This document shows positions 21,867 through 32,587 of a stretch of DNA of 64,000 bases, piece by piece (the first letter of the stretch is position 1; the number at the start of each line of letters is the position of its first letter). This DNA comes from Alligator mississippiensis (Eukaryota; Chordata; Crocodylia; Alligatoridae): assembly GCF_030867095.1 (NCBI RefSeq), contig NC_081826.1:44696001-44760000 (forward strand). The letters run 5' to 3'. Both the position numbers and the translations under genes were made by a program. The notes below the pieces were generated by a model. That model saw nothing but the letters and a program-made list of their open reading frames with translations, had not been told where the DNA came from and did not search any database.

Positions 21867-22496
21867 AGAGAAACCTAACTCTAGGTGTTTACTACAGGCC
21901 ACTGAACCAAGGGGAGAAGCTGGATCTGGAGTTCTCTTGAGAACTGACAGAGGCCTCCTGTGCAAGTGACTTGGGTGTCATGGGTGACTTCAATTACCTG
22001 GACATAGACTGGGAAGAACACTTGGCTAGGTCAGATTGTTCACACAGTTTCCTGACTGTGATTGAGGAGCTATTCCTTTCCCAGGAAGTACAAGGGCCAA
22101 CCAGAAGTAACATTCTCCTAGACTTGGTCATGGCCAAGAGAGATGAACTGGTGCATGGCTTGAACATTGAACATAACCTGGGCAACAGTGACCATGGAAT
22201 TATCCTGTTTACCATCCACTGCTAAGTTGACAAGTCAACCAGCAAGAGTGAAGTCCTGGACTTCAAAAATTTTGACTTCAACAGGCTAAGAGCATTAGTA
22301 GGGGAGGTGATATGGGACCAGGAAGGGAAGGCAAATGGGGTACATGAAGAATGGTCTTTGCTCAAGGATATAATCCTCAAAGCACAAAAGAAAACTGTTC
22401 CTGCAAAAAGGAAAAGTAGCAGAAGGGCTAGCAAGCCCTCCTGTCTTAATAGGGACATTGCAGTCCTTTTAAAAAAGAAAAAAAAAAGGTGCATGC
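21867..22496 (+). mobile_element. CR1 LINE, ORF2 endonuclease part
   Basis: The plus strand reads VYYRPLNQGEKLDLEFS, a stop, then (21971-22225) the CR1 endonuclease C-terminal region with MGDFNYLDIDWEE and a GNSDH-type block, the catalytic Asp/His region of these AP-like endonucleases. The next frame (22214-22490) is the linker ending in a Lys-rich run. 5' truncated and with internal stops. The element resumes at 22966. Confidence 0.85.
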
Positions 22497-22965
22497 ACAC
22501 TGGAAGCTAGGGATGGTCCTCAAGGAGAACCTCAGCACTCCTTGGCGCAGGCAGAGGAGGACTCGAGCCCCGAGGACCGAGGGGCATCGGGAGTGAGATA
22601 CTGCTGGCAACACCAAGAGCCCCTGCCACCTCTATCACTGCTCCCTGTATGGACTTTTCTTCACTATGTAAGCACCGGCCACCACCAGTGTTGAGACCCT
22701 CTGCTGGCTCTCTTGCTTCCCCTGCTCTGCCCACAGCGATCCTTTTTATTTCTGCTGACCGGTGATTGCCTGTGAGGTCACCAGCCAGTCTCAGCTGGAT
22801 AAAGGCGTGGCTCATAACCCTCACAGGCTCCCCTCTCTGTTCCAGCGGCGCCATGCATCCTATTGCAGGTAAGCAAGTTTCTTGTTTCAGCATTTTTACA
22901 TCTGGCCCTTGGCACCAGAGCCCCCAGGGAATGACTTGGAGGTCTTTTGTTCGAACACCCCCAGG
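22497..22965. mobile_element. LTR-like insertion, related to 54190-55565
   Basis: Interrupts the CR1. The last 180 bases (22735-22915) match 55385-55565 in order: a CTTTTTAT block (TATA-like on the minus strand), GTCACCAGCCAGTCT, a RAAGGNGTGGCT block, CTCCCCTCTCTGTTCC, then GCAGGTAAGCAAG. Two copies in different contexts show an interspersed family. Exact ends and TSD not found. Several hundred bases of CR1 are also missing here, so insertion and deletion both happened. Confidence 0.5.
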
Positions 22966-23917
22966 ACACAATGATTTGGATGGGGGAATGAAAAGCTCAC
23001 TGGCCAAGTTCTCAGATGACACCAAGTTATGGGCAGTGTGGTCATGCCAGAAGATAGGTTGCAGATGCAGGCAGACATGGACAGGCTCGAGAGTTGGATA
23101 GACTGGAACCAAATGAAGTCTAACACTTCCAAGTATAAGGTGCTCCATCTGGGGCAAACAACCCTCAACGTACGTACAGGCTCGGTGGTGACAGCTTGAC
23201 TAGCACCATAGCCAAAAGGGACCTAGAGGTAATGATTGACCATCGCATGAATATGAGCTGTCAGTGCAATGCAGTGGTCAGCAAGGCAAATAACATGCTG
23301 GCATGCATCAACCAATGCATTTCATGTAAAAGTAAGGAAGTGCTATTTCCGTTGTATTCAGCAATGGTGAGACTGCAGTTGGAGTACTGCATCCATTTCT
23401 GGGCACCACACTTCAATAAGGACATGGAAAAACTTGAGAGGGTCCAGAAAAGAGCCACCCATATGATCAGGGACTTGAAAGGCAAACCATACGAGGAAAA
23501 GCTGAGGGACCTGGGTCTCTTTATCCTAAAGAAAAGAAGGTTGAGAGGGGACTTGATAGTGATTTGCTGCTATATAAGAAGAGTGCATCAGGAGCTCAGT
23601 GAACAACTAACTGTTCACTAGGGCACCCCTAGGGAAGACCAGGACCAATGGATACCAACTTCTGGAAGGCTACTTCAGGCTTAATACCAGGCAAAACTCC
23701 TTCACAGTCAGGGTGTCCAGACTGTGGAATAAACTCCCTCTAGAGGTGATGCAGTCACCTACCCTGGAGGTTTTCAAGAGGAAACTAGACAGTCACCTTG
23801 CTGGGGTCACTTAACTCCAGTTGTCTTCCTACCTAGAGCAGGGGGAGCTGGACACAATGATTTGCGAGGTCCCTTCCAGCTCCTAACAATCTATGAATAA
23901 ATCTATGAATCTATGAC
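22966..23917 (+). mobile_element. CR1 LINE, reverse transcriptase end and 3' end
   Basis: Resumes in the RT at a motif-C-like FSDDTK (normally FADDTK). It continues through the conserved CR1 C-terminal part (23196-23621: [30 protein letters not shown]) and the weakly coding end to the 3' UTR, finishing with TCTATGAA repeats (about 23891-23917). RT motifs A and B are missing between the two halves. Inactive. Confidence 0.88.
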
Positions 23918-23984
23918 CTAAATTGCACCCACCTCCTAACGAAACCTGGTTGGGATCTAGTGTTGTCCTGTGAGGTCAGGCCAA

Positions 23985-24330
23985 CTTTCAGGATCTCAAT
24001 ATTTCGCTGTTAGACAGGAGGGTGTGACACAATTGCACATATACAAATGCACAAATCAATTAGGTGCATACACACACACACACACACACTACCAGCTCAG
24101 GCACATACACATCCAAACCAGCCTAGGCACATGCATACCTATCACCAATTCAAGCACATACACTATACACCAAATTTAACAGAATCAGTTACCAACACCT
24201 GCACATTCAATACACATACATGGATTACTAATTCATATACCACACACACACAATGATATCTATATATGTATATATATGTGTATTCACTAATTCACACACA
24301 TACCACAGGTGAGTTCCTAAATTGGGTGCT
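23985..24330. repeat. (CA)n-rich and (TA)n simple repeat region
   Basis: Perfect CA runs near 24069-24088 and 24240-24252, an AT/GT run near 24258-24282, and degenerate CACATAC units between. Confidence 0.85.
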
Positions 24331-24738
24331 GTGAGAGGCCTGGGCTGAAGAACTGACACTCGGGGTAACTTTAGGTTAATTGATCTTAATTGATTAAAAG
24401 TCAATGCCCAAAGCTTGCAGAACAGGAGAGCGATGCTGGCACAGAGGCTGGGACTGGAGCCAGAGCTATGGGGGAGCTGAACAGGTAAGTGGGGAGAGGG
24501 AAAATGGGACTAAGGGAAAGTGTGGGTGTTAAAGAGGGGCTCTGGGTGTGGGGAGCCAGAGGATGGCTCTGGGGCAGCTAGAGAAGTTGCAGGGAGAAGC
24601 AGTAGGTGCTGGGAGCTGGAGAAAGGCTCCAGCTGCTGAAGAAAACTGAAGGACAGCCACAAGGAGCTGGAAAGCTACAGAGATTGGGGGGAGGACTACA
24701 GAAGGTGCAGGGGAAGCCTGAAAACAGAGAGACAGACA

Positions 24739-24965
24739 GCAGAAAATCACAGGAAAAGCAGCAGGAGAGACTGAAAGGTGGCAGGGGCAGTGGGAAAGCA
24801 GAGAAAGACAGCAGAAAGTCACAGGGAAAAGGCAGTAGGAGCATGGGGAGCAGGGGGCCAGCAGAAAATCACAGGAAAAGTGGCAGGAGAGACTGAAAGG
24901 CAGCAGGGGCAGTGGGAAAGCAGAGAAAGGTAGCAGAAAACCACAGGGAAAAGGCAGTAGGAATT
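24739..24965. repeat. Purine-rich tandem repeat, 122-bp unit, about 1.9 copies
   Basis: GCAGAAAATCACAGGAAAAG begins at 24739 and 24861. Each unit contains a diverged half-unit (AGCAGAAAGTCACAGGG), so the ancestral period was about 60 bases. Long complementary-strand frames here are low-complexity Ser/Leu/Pro-rich artefacts. Confidence 0.8.
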
Positions 24966-25067
24966 GAGAGGAGATTGGGAAACTAGTGGAGAGGGGTGGG
25001 GGCTGGAGCTGAGAGAGAGAAAGAGAATGAGGCTGGAATTTAAGATAAAGAAGGGACTGGGATTCAG

Positions 25068-25880
25068 TAAAACATGACCCAACTCGGGGTTGCAAATGAC
25101 AGTGGTTTTATCGAACAAGGGAGATGGTGACACAATGTCTTATTGGTTCCCTTGCACCCACACCCACATCCACACCCACACCCATACATACAATGGCAGC
25201 AGGGGTTAGAGAGGCTTGGTGCAGGGGCTGAAGTCCACTGAAGTCCAGGAGGAGAGAGAGAGAGAGAGTGTCCAAATTGTAGGAGTTGGTGTGCAGGTAA
25301 TATCTACAGATTCAGGCTGAAAAGGGGTCCTTGTCCAGTAGGTGTTGTCCAGAGGGGGGTCACCGGCAGGGCCTCTGGGTGGATAGGTGGTGTGGCATGG
25401 TGCTGGTCCAGATGGAGAGGGTGTTCCACTGGGTCTGTTTTCACTGCCTCTTTTTATAGGGGCAGACCGTGTGTGACCCTAGTGACAGGAGGCATGCCCA
25501 GGCCAAGGTCAGCCCCTGATGTACTGAGTATGTGTGCTCCATGCAGGGACGTGCAGTTTTGGGTGTCTGTAATGGTGGGGTACAAAGGTAGAGTTGCTGG
25601 TTCTACAGGGTCTTTTGTCTTTCAAATGCTGGGTTCTTGTATCTGTTCCTGGGTGAGGTCCGTGGTTCCTGGGTGAATCAATGTGAGGTGATGTCCCAGT
25701 CATTACAGGCCATTCAGTAGAGGCCTGCTAGCATTGTATTTCAATCATTCCCAATCATTCTCATTTATCCAGGAACCAATTTACATGGGAGGGGTGAGTT
25801 ACTCATACAGTTGCAACATGGGATGCCCAGGCAGAGGACACAAGATGGAAGCCTTACATATAAAATGGAAACTTGACATG
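25068..25880 (-). mobile_element. Candidate LTR-like segment
   Basis: A minus-strand TATA box (CCCCTATAAAAAGAGG, 25447-25463) with GC-rich flanks and A-rich ends suggests an LTR promoter in reverse. No second copy or TSD is visible. A CCCACA tract (25155-25190) and a GA run (25255-25268) lie inside. Confidence 0.25.
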
Positions 25881-26359
25881 ACTTTGGTTCACTTACAAAC
25901 ACAGGCCTAAACCATACAATATCCATATGAAACAATAAAAATCAATACGAAAATGATAATAATACAATATACAACAGTAAGAATCAATATAAACCTAATA
26001 ATAGTACAATATAAAGCAGTGGATATCCAAAACCAAAAACTTGCTACCAAAATAAAAATGCTGAAGCTTATCCTAAGTCTGAGCTCACTTATACTTATCT
26101 ATAGGGAATTGAGAGGGAGAGAAAAAGTCAGAAATGTTTGGGGAAGGGGAGGGAATGCATTTAAAAAAAAGAAAAAAAAAGAAAAGAAAAACTGGGGGTT
26201 TTGGTGCACTAGAAACTATGTTTTTCTGCCTAAGTTGTCTGAGCAATGTGTTACTTTTAAATATTAACTGAACCCACCAAATGCAGGTTGGTAGGTTTGG
26301 GCTTTTCACAAACTATAGCAGTACCCACCTTCTGTTAAAGAAAAACCAGTGGTGGTACT
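25881..26359. other. A-rich DNA, no recognised features
   Basis: Repeated AATAATACAATAT-like units at 25935-26020 and a poly-purine run at 26160-26190. Confidence 0.5.
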
Positions 26360-26460
26360 GCCCACAATGTTCTAGTGGTTAGAGCACTTGTCCAGGAATT
26401 AAGAGACCTGCATCAGGCTACTGGGTCAGTGTGGTGTTGCTCTCCACTTCTTGTATTGAA
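26360..26460 (+). repeat. tRNA-derived SINE-like fragment
   Basis: TAGTGGTTAGAGCAC (26373-26387) resembles a pol III A box. The following GGAATTAAGAGACCTGCATC resembles the degenerate anticodon-to-B-box part of a tRNA-derived repeat. Not a functional tRNA: no acceptor pairing. Confidence 0.4.
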
Positions 26461-26644
26461 GAAGTGGCATTGTCCAGCAAAGAATTCAAGATTCATTGGA
26501 TCAAAGGCAAAGGACCTTAGAGAAGGCTTGACACTTCTGACTAATATTTAGGGTATTTGCTTGGGAGGGAGATTTGGGGGTCTGGTTACCTCTTCCCAAC
26601 AGTACCTCCATATTTAACATCAAACAGTCATTTCATGAAAATCT

Positions 26645-27093
26645 TGGCGCATCTACTCGAGATGCTAAATGCACAGTAGACTAGTTCTACTGCACATTAG
26701 TGCATCACAGCAAAAGCTGTGCTAATTGCAGTAGAATTAGTCTACTGCGCATTAGCATCACTAAAAAGGCACACGCTGTTACTAACTCAATGCAAGTTGA
26801 GCACACTGAGCATTGAGTTAGTACCTATTATTACAGGGTATTTATACATGGGCTCTGAGGGGCACTTTAACTCTGATGAAAATGCCCAGAGATTCTTGTG
26901 TATCATCATCCCCACACTTCAAAATGGCAGCGGGGACACTTTATCTAAAGCATATTGGACGATTAATTGAATCTGCTCTGATGTGCTGATTACAGCATGT
27001 TGGAGCAGCCTCCCTGCTTGTGTATAGGCACCCACAGGTACTAAAGTTAATGCTTCGTAACTATGGTGCATTAATATATGTGTAGACTTGCCC
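26645..27093. mobile_element. MITE of the GGGCRYRTCTAC family
   Basis: Left end TGGCGCATCTACTCGAG, right end complement of GGGCAAGTCTACACATAT. Interior blocks (GCACAGTAGACTAGTTCTAC, GCTAATTGCAGTAGAATTAG) match the element at 52130-52375. Flanks TCT/ACT, so only a partial TSD. It separates two tRNA-like repeat halves. Confidence 0.55.
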
Positions 27094-27099
27094 ACTGAG

Positions 27100-27235
27100 T
27101 GATAGAGGCACTTTTCTGTGAGGTTTGGGGCTTAGATATGGGTTTGATCCTCCTTCATACAGAAGAAGGAATTTAACCCATGTCTTGCACTTCCAGGTCC
27201 ATGGTTCTTCTCATTAGACTATTGTGTAAAAGGGG
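27100..27235. repeat. tRNA-like palindromic repeat fragment
   Basis: GGGTTTGATCCTCC (27138-27151) looks like a B box. The sequence then reads back in partial reverse complement (GGAATTTAACCC, then TTCTCATTAGACTATTG). Such back-to-back tRNA-like halves fit a repeat split by the MITE at 26645. Confidence 0.35.
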
Positions 27236-29783
27236 GACATCATGATCACTTCCATCAGACTTGTGCTTTAAAAGAAATCAGCAGTCACCACTGTATTTTA
27301 GTGAGGAATTTGTTCCCATACATGTATGTTAGTGTGCTCTGAGACTGTGTATTAGATCATGTCCCTCAGGGGATGTAGGTGGAGGAACACCATTTTTCTG
27401 AATTCCAGTTAGATTTAGGCATGAACTAGGTACTGAGTTGTTCTAAAAAATAAGGTACTTATGGAAATTAGGAGGCTTCTGAGCAGGGTTTTCAGGATTT
27501 CAATTTTGGTAGCAGACATCTAAATTCCAGCAAACTCCCATGTTAGGCGAGTAAGTTTTTTTGGATTCACCCCCTATGTCACTTAGGTACTTCCAAAATT
27601 TTCCTTTCAGTTCTGTTCCCTGCTCTTTCCCATGGCTCCGATCCAAAGTGATCTGGTCTCTCTATCCATGTTTTCAGGAGGAGAATGCACTGGTTTATTT
27701 TATAAGTAATTTTCTTTTAATTCAGACTTCTATAATATTGCTCATACAGAGTGTACCTAAGCTGGATCTTTGTATCACATCATCAGTAGTTTATACAAGT
27801 ATGTAAAGTTCAGTCTTCAGGTATATTTGTGCAATTTCTCATTTCAGTTCTCATTGAAAAAAGAAAGGAGGAATACATTTTAAATAGGAGGATTACAAAT
27901 TCAGCCTCTGATTCATGAATAGTCTCTAGTGGAGTCCATTGGGTGTTTGAATATACACTGAAGGGAGGATTTGCCATCTAGTTTTTGTTCCTCCTTACAT
28001 ATAATACATATTTAATAACTCAGTATCCTCTTTCCTTCTGTTCTCTCTGTATTTAGTAAACATGTGCATTTTTATCAGTTTTTGCTTTATCAGCATTTTC
28101 CCCAGTTCCTTCTCACTGTAGGCATGGATTACACCTGACCTTTTGGATCCAGGCAAAGAGGGAGATAGTCAGGAGTGTCAGCACATTCTTTATAGGCTGT
28201 TCAAAGCTCTCATCCAAGGCTTGATATTTGTGCTAGATATGTGAACACGTTATCACTGTCTTGTAAAAGCATTGACTGTGCTAATTTAGGATTAGTTCGT
28301 AATATCAGAAAACATTGCTGGTCCTAGGCTTTCCCAAAGACCTGATGGTCTCTTAGAGCCTGCTGATGTGTCATAATATTTGTTACCATTATAGATAAAA
28401 GCTACACAATGTGAATAACGCTCCTCCAAATAAAGCATAAATTTAAATAGGTCTCCAGCTACTGAATAGCATGTCCTTCCTCCATTTTACTGCAATATTA
28501 CAGATACATGGCTTGAATCCCAATACCATGGGATAGAACTAAATTTAGCTATCCAAGCCAATAAATGGAGGTTGCATATAACATTTCTGAGCTGCCGCTT
28601 TAATCAGCCCATCTCTTCAGTGAGCTAAAAATGTAAACTTTCTTCTCCATGAATTTATTCTCCAAAAACTTAAAGTTTAGGCTTTCATGGTGAGATTATT
28701 ATAAATGCAAATCAGACACAGGTAGATAATTGGGCTATCTGGGATCTGAACCATCTGCTAAATGATGCTTAAAGAGTCTAAACAAAACTATAATACATGA
28801 GTACACGTGTGTTCATAAACATTCTAGTGTTCATAGAGTTTGCCTTCTTTAGGCATGGAGTATTATTAGCTGGCAGTAGAAGTGATTAATTTTCAAACTG
28901 TGTATACGGGCCATGCTGTTACACTAAATTTGTTTCCTGCCCCAATTTAGTTTTGCTTAAAGTGCATTTATATCTCAAATTACTGCATAACTAACATGCT
29001 TTGCAGTTGTTTCCTTAAAAATCCATTCTTATGAGGTTGCAATCTCAAACCAATCCACTTCGACTGTAGCTGTGGCAAATTGCTGTCTGAAAATGACTGC
29101 CCTATTCATCTGTTAATATTGTTAGACAGAAAGCTACAACTGCACCTATCAGTGTAACTAAATTAGAGCAGGTTCACATAAGGCAGGCACACATAAAAAT
29201 GTACTTATGAAACAGATGTATCCCTCAACAGGAAAATGACAGCAATTCTGATAAAATGCTTTTATTATTTACTTTCAACAAGTATCTATGGCTGCAGCTT
29301 GCCTATTGTTGAATCATTTCAATAATTTTGTTATAGGACTGGCAATAAAAGGAAAAGCACTTCAGTGGAGTGAAATGGCCCACCTCCTGACAGGTTCAAT
29401 GGGATGTCAGTGATATGTAGATTTTTTTTAAAGCTGTTGAAACAAACAGCCGCATTGTCTGTAAGCCCAGGAAGTCTCTCTGAGCTGAAGTCGATCTAGC
29501 ACAGCACTACTTGTAGATAGTCTGCTGCTGTAATTTAACCATTACCAGAAGGTGTCACAATCTGTATGGTGTGGCATGCTAGAAAGAAGTTGGGAAGAGT
29601 TCTGTGAAAAAAGTCTCAGGTTTGCCAAAATTCAGTAGCTACACTATAGACTTGTGTCTTAAACGAGACTTGTTAGTCTTGTGTGCATAAACAAGCCCAT
29701 ATGAATGATTATATTTGGAAGGGGAAAAAGCATTTTGACATTATTAAATGGAGTAAGTGCAGATATCTTGAGATTTCCCTTTA
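27236..29783. other. Long stretch without recognised features
   Basis: AT-rich, no good frame, no element ends. A candidate place for conserved non-coding DNA, untestable here. Confidence 0.5.
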
Positions 29784-29791
29784 GTGGATAG

Positions 29792-30567
29792 TAGGGGTGT
29801 GTGAAACAGGCCCTATTTGATTTGGATTCTGCCCAAATCAGGGACAGTGATTCGATTCGTTGTCCCTGATTTGATTTGGCCAAATCCAAATCTGAAGATT
29901 CAATGCTGATTTGGAGAATCAGCGATTCAGCCATAGACGCAGCTTTAAATGTTTTTCCTACATACCCCAAGGTACCAGACATGGCTGGTGAATGCTGCAA
30001 TGCTGGGGCAAATGGAGCATTCCACAGGAGACCCCCATGTGCTCTGTGGTGAACCCGGAAGTGGACTGAAAGTACTTCTGGTCTACTTCCGGGTCTGCCA
30101 GGGAGTGCACTAGGGCTCCCCCCCCATACCTCCCAGCTTGGTGCTTGGCTGTGGGGGGACCCCGGATGCCCCCCAGACCCAGGAGGCACCAGTCACCAAG
30201 CTAGGAGGGCATAGTGGTTGGCCCAGTGCACTCTCTGGCAGATCTGGAAGTAGACTGGAAGTGCTTCTGGTCCACTTTTGCATCTGCTGCCAAGTGTGCT
30301 GGGGAGCCCACCATGCTCCTGTGGGACACTCCATGCACCCCAGCATCTCAGCATTCACAAGCTGCCTGGTACCTTGAGGTATGTAGAAAAAAACATTTAA
30401 AGCTGTGTCTATGCCCAAATCGCTGAATCTTTCCAAATCTCTCTGAATCAATTTAGAGGGTTCCAATTTGATTTGGAGAGATTAAAGGGTCTCTTGATTT
30501 GATTTAGATTCAATTGGGCTGAATCTCCGCTGAATCAAATCAGGGACCAAAGCTTCGCACAGCCCTA
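29792..30567. mobile_element. Non-autonomous hAT-like element, TAGGGCTGTGCGAA termini (776 bp)
   Basis: Left end TAGGGGTGTGTGAAAC, right end complement of TAGGGCTGTGCGAAGC. Flanks GTGGATAG and GTAGATAC (six of eight identical). Long AT-rich subterminal regions made of GATTTGATTTGG units and their complements. GC-rich middle with inverted blocks (for example GTGGACTGAAAGTACTTCTG against CTGGAAGTGCTTCTGGTCCAC). Same termini as 59300-60390. Confidence 0.7.
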
Positions 30568-31486
30568 GTAGATACCATACTTTTCATAGTCCAAAGCTTA
30601 CATTTGCATCCAGAGTTCAAGGGAAGATTGCATTGAAGAGTTTATTTTTGGGGACTGTTGTAAAAACTGTAAGTAATAGTTATTAATAGTTTGTTGTTCC
30701 ATATGTATTTTCCTCCTAACAGTTTCAAAAGTCTTTCCTTACCAGCCCCTAAAATATGAAAAAATATTCAGAATCTTACAATTAATAGATAAATCATCTC
30801 TTTTACATATATGGAAAATAAAACAGAAATAGGTTAAGTCATTCATCCCAAGTCCTACTGGATGTTTGTGACAGAGCCAGAAATATTCCCCAAATGTTTG
30901 ATTTTTTTTTTTTTTAATTTTAAACCTTCTTCAGTATATTAGTAAACTCCCCCCAGATGACTGGATCATTTTTTCATTTACATTTTCAGGAATATTTATT
31001 GCTGGTCAGAAACCAAGCCTTGGAAATTGCAGAACATGAACTAAAAATTAAATCAAGTCAGGTATTAAAAAATAACGGTTTCTCTAACAATTACAATTTG
31101 CTCTTTGAAAAACTATATGTATTAGGCTAGATATTATTTTTTTTTGGCAATTCAAAGTCACGTGTATGTTCAACATGCGAAAGTTAAAACTATGACTGAA
31201 ATCCTCAGCTTTTAATTTTTTTTTAATGTTTTGTGTTAGAGGTTCTGATTTACTCCCCTAATGATCCCTTGTGCAAAAGGTTTTGCATTCTATGTAATTA
31301 TTCATTTATAATTTTATTATACAGTTTTTATATGGTAGGTAGTGGTTGTTGAAGCAATGATTAAATCTGCAAACCACTTTTCATCATTCATATTGGGGTG
31401 GGGGTTATCGTCTCAGCTGAATCCTTCTATGATTGGGTTGTGTTAAAAGGGAAATAATTGTTTTGAAAGTTAGAGTGAAATCTTTT
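30568..31486. other. No recognised features
   Basis: AT-rich with poly(T) runs at 30902-30916 and 31137-31145. Confidence 0.5.
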
Positions 31487-32582
31487 TGTAACCCTGGGTG
31501 TGACACTACATGCGCCCTCACCTGAATAATGGGATCCTGGGGTACCCAGTAGCCAGTGGCCCTGCCCAGCCTCCCTGGGAAGCTGCTGCAGTGCCCCGAG
31601 CGGAGAGCCTCCCCTTACAATCAAGCACCCTTGCAGACAATTCTCAGACTATTTACAAGATTTAATTATTTACAACATAACAAATAATCATTAAATAAGC
31701 ACATGGGTATACCAACTAATAAACCCTCTAGAACTTATTTACACAGTCTCTCACTTGCACACGGTGTACTGGGTATCCCATGTGCACTGCCCCTGGCGGG
31801 GTATCTCAGGGAGCGGGATTGTCTGTGTCCCTACACAGGGTCTGTGGACGCTCCCTGGTGCTGGTGTCTGTCTCCGTGCTCCTGGGGTCTCCGGACAGCA
31901 AGCAGCAGCTCCTCTGTGGTTCCTGCAAGACAGCCTTCCCCTGCCTTTGACCCCCTTCCCTGGTTCTGCTGTGAGCAGTGTCTGGGCTGCAGGCTGTAGC
32001 AACCCTCCTGCCCCAGCCAGCCTCACAGCCCTGGCAAATGCAACCCTTCCCTGGGCTTTGCCTGCCCCTGGGGCCCCTCACCCCTCAGGGAAACTAGGGC
32101 AGACTCCGGCAGTCCCTCCCGGCTCTGCTGTGCTCACCCAGCCACACTGGCTGCAGTCAGGTATCTCTAGACTTGGAGTCTCCACACCAGCAATCCCTGC
32201 CTGATCCTGCCGCCACAACTTCTCCACTCTGCTCCTGCAGGCCTCCCTCAGGGGCTCTCTGAGGGACCACTGTGCTGAGACTCTCTAGCCTGTCCCTCAG
32301 CCCCCTCTCTCTCTGGTTCCTCTCCCCAGGAAAACTGCTCCCCCTTTTATCCAAGCCTCTCAGCCAATCCCAGCTCAGGGCCCTTCCTGGGCTTTTGCTA
32401 GTGGCTCTCTTTCATAACTTTGCTGGGGTTACATCACCCCTCCCACTTCCAACAAGGATGCTCCCAAACAGCTTCACTTGCTCTCAGAGCCTACAGTGTC
32501 CCCTCTGGGACAAACTCTGTCTCTCTGCCAGGCGGCCCTTCCCATTCTGTTCAGGTGGGTCCAGTTTTTAAAGGCTGCTACA
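31487..32582 (-). mobile_element. Solo LTR (1,096 bp)
   Basis: Plus-strand ends are TGTAACCCTGGG and GGCTGCTACA, the inverted TG...CA of an LTR. Flanks CTTTT (31482-31486) and CTTTA (32583-32587) give a 5-bp TSD with one mismatch. TATA box on the minus strand (GGATAAAAGGGG, near 32345) gives the orientation. No second LTR or internal region nearby, so probably a product of LTR-LTR recombination. Frames inside (31703-32571) are artefacts of GC-rich LTR sequence. Confidence 0.65.
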
Positions 32583-32587
32583 CTTTA

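Noticed and set aside
24529..25133. 188-residue Ser/Leu/Phe/Pro-rich minus-strand frame that could pass for a membrane protein
   Set aside because: Antisense of a purine-rich tandem repeat. Repeated units give repeated peptide, with no start context or relatives recognised.
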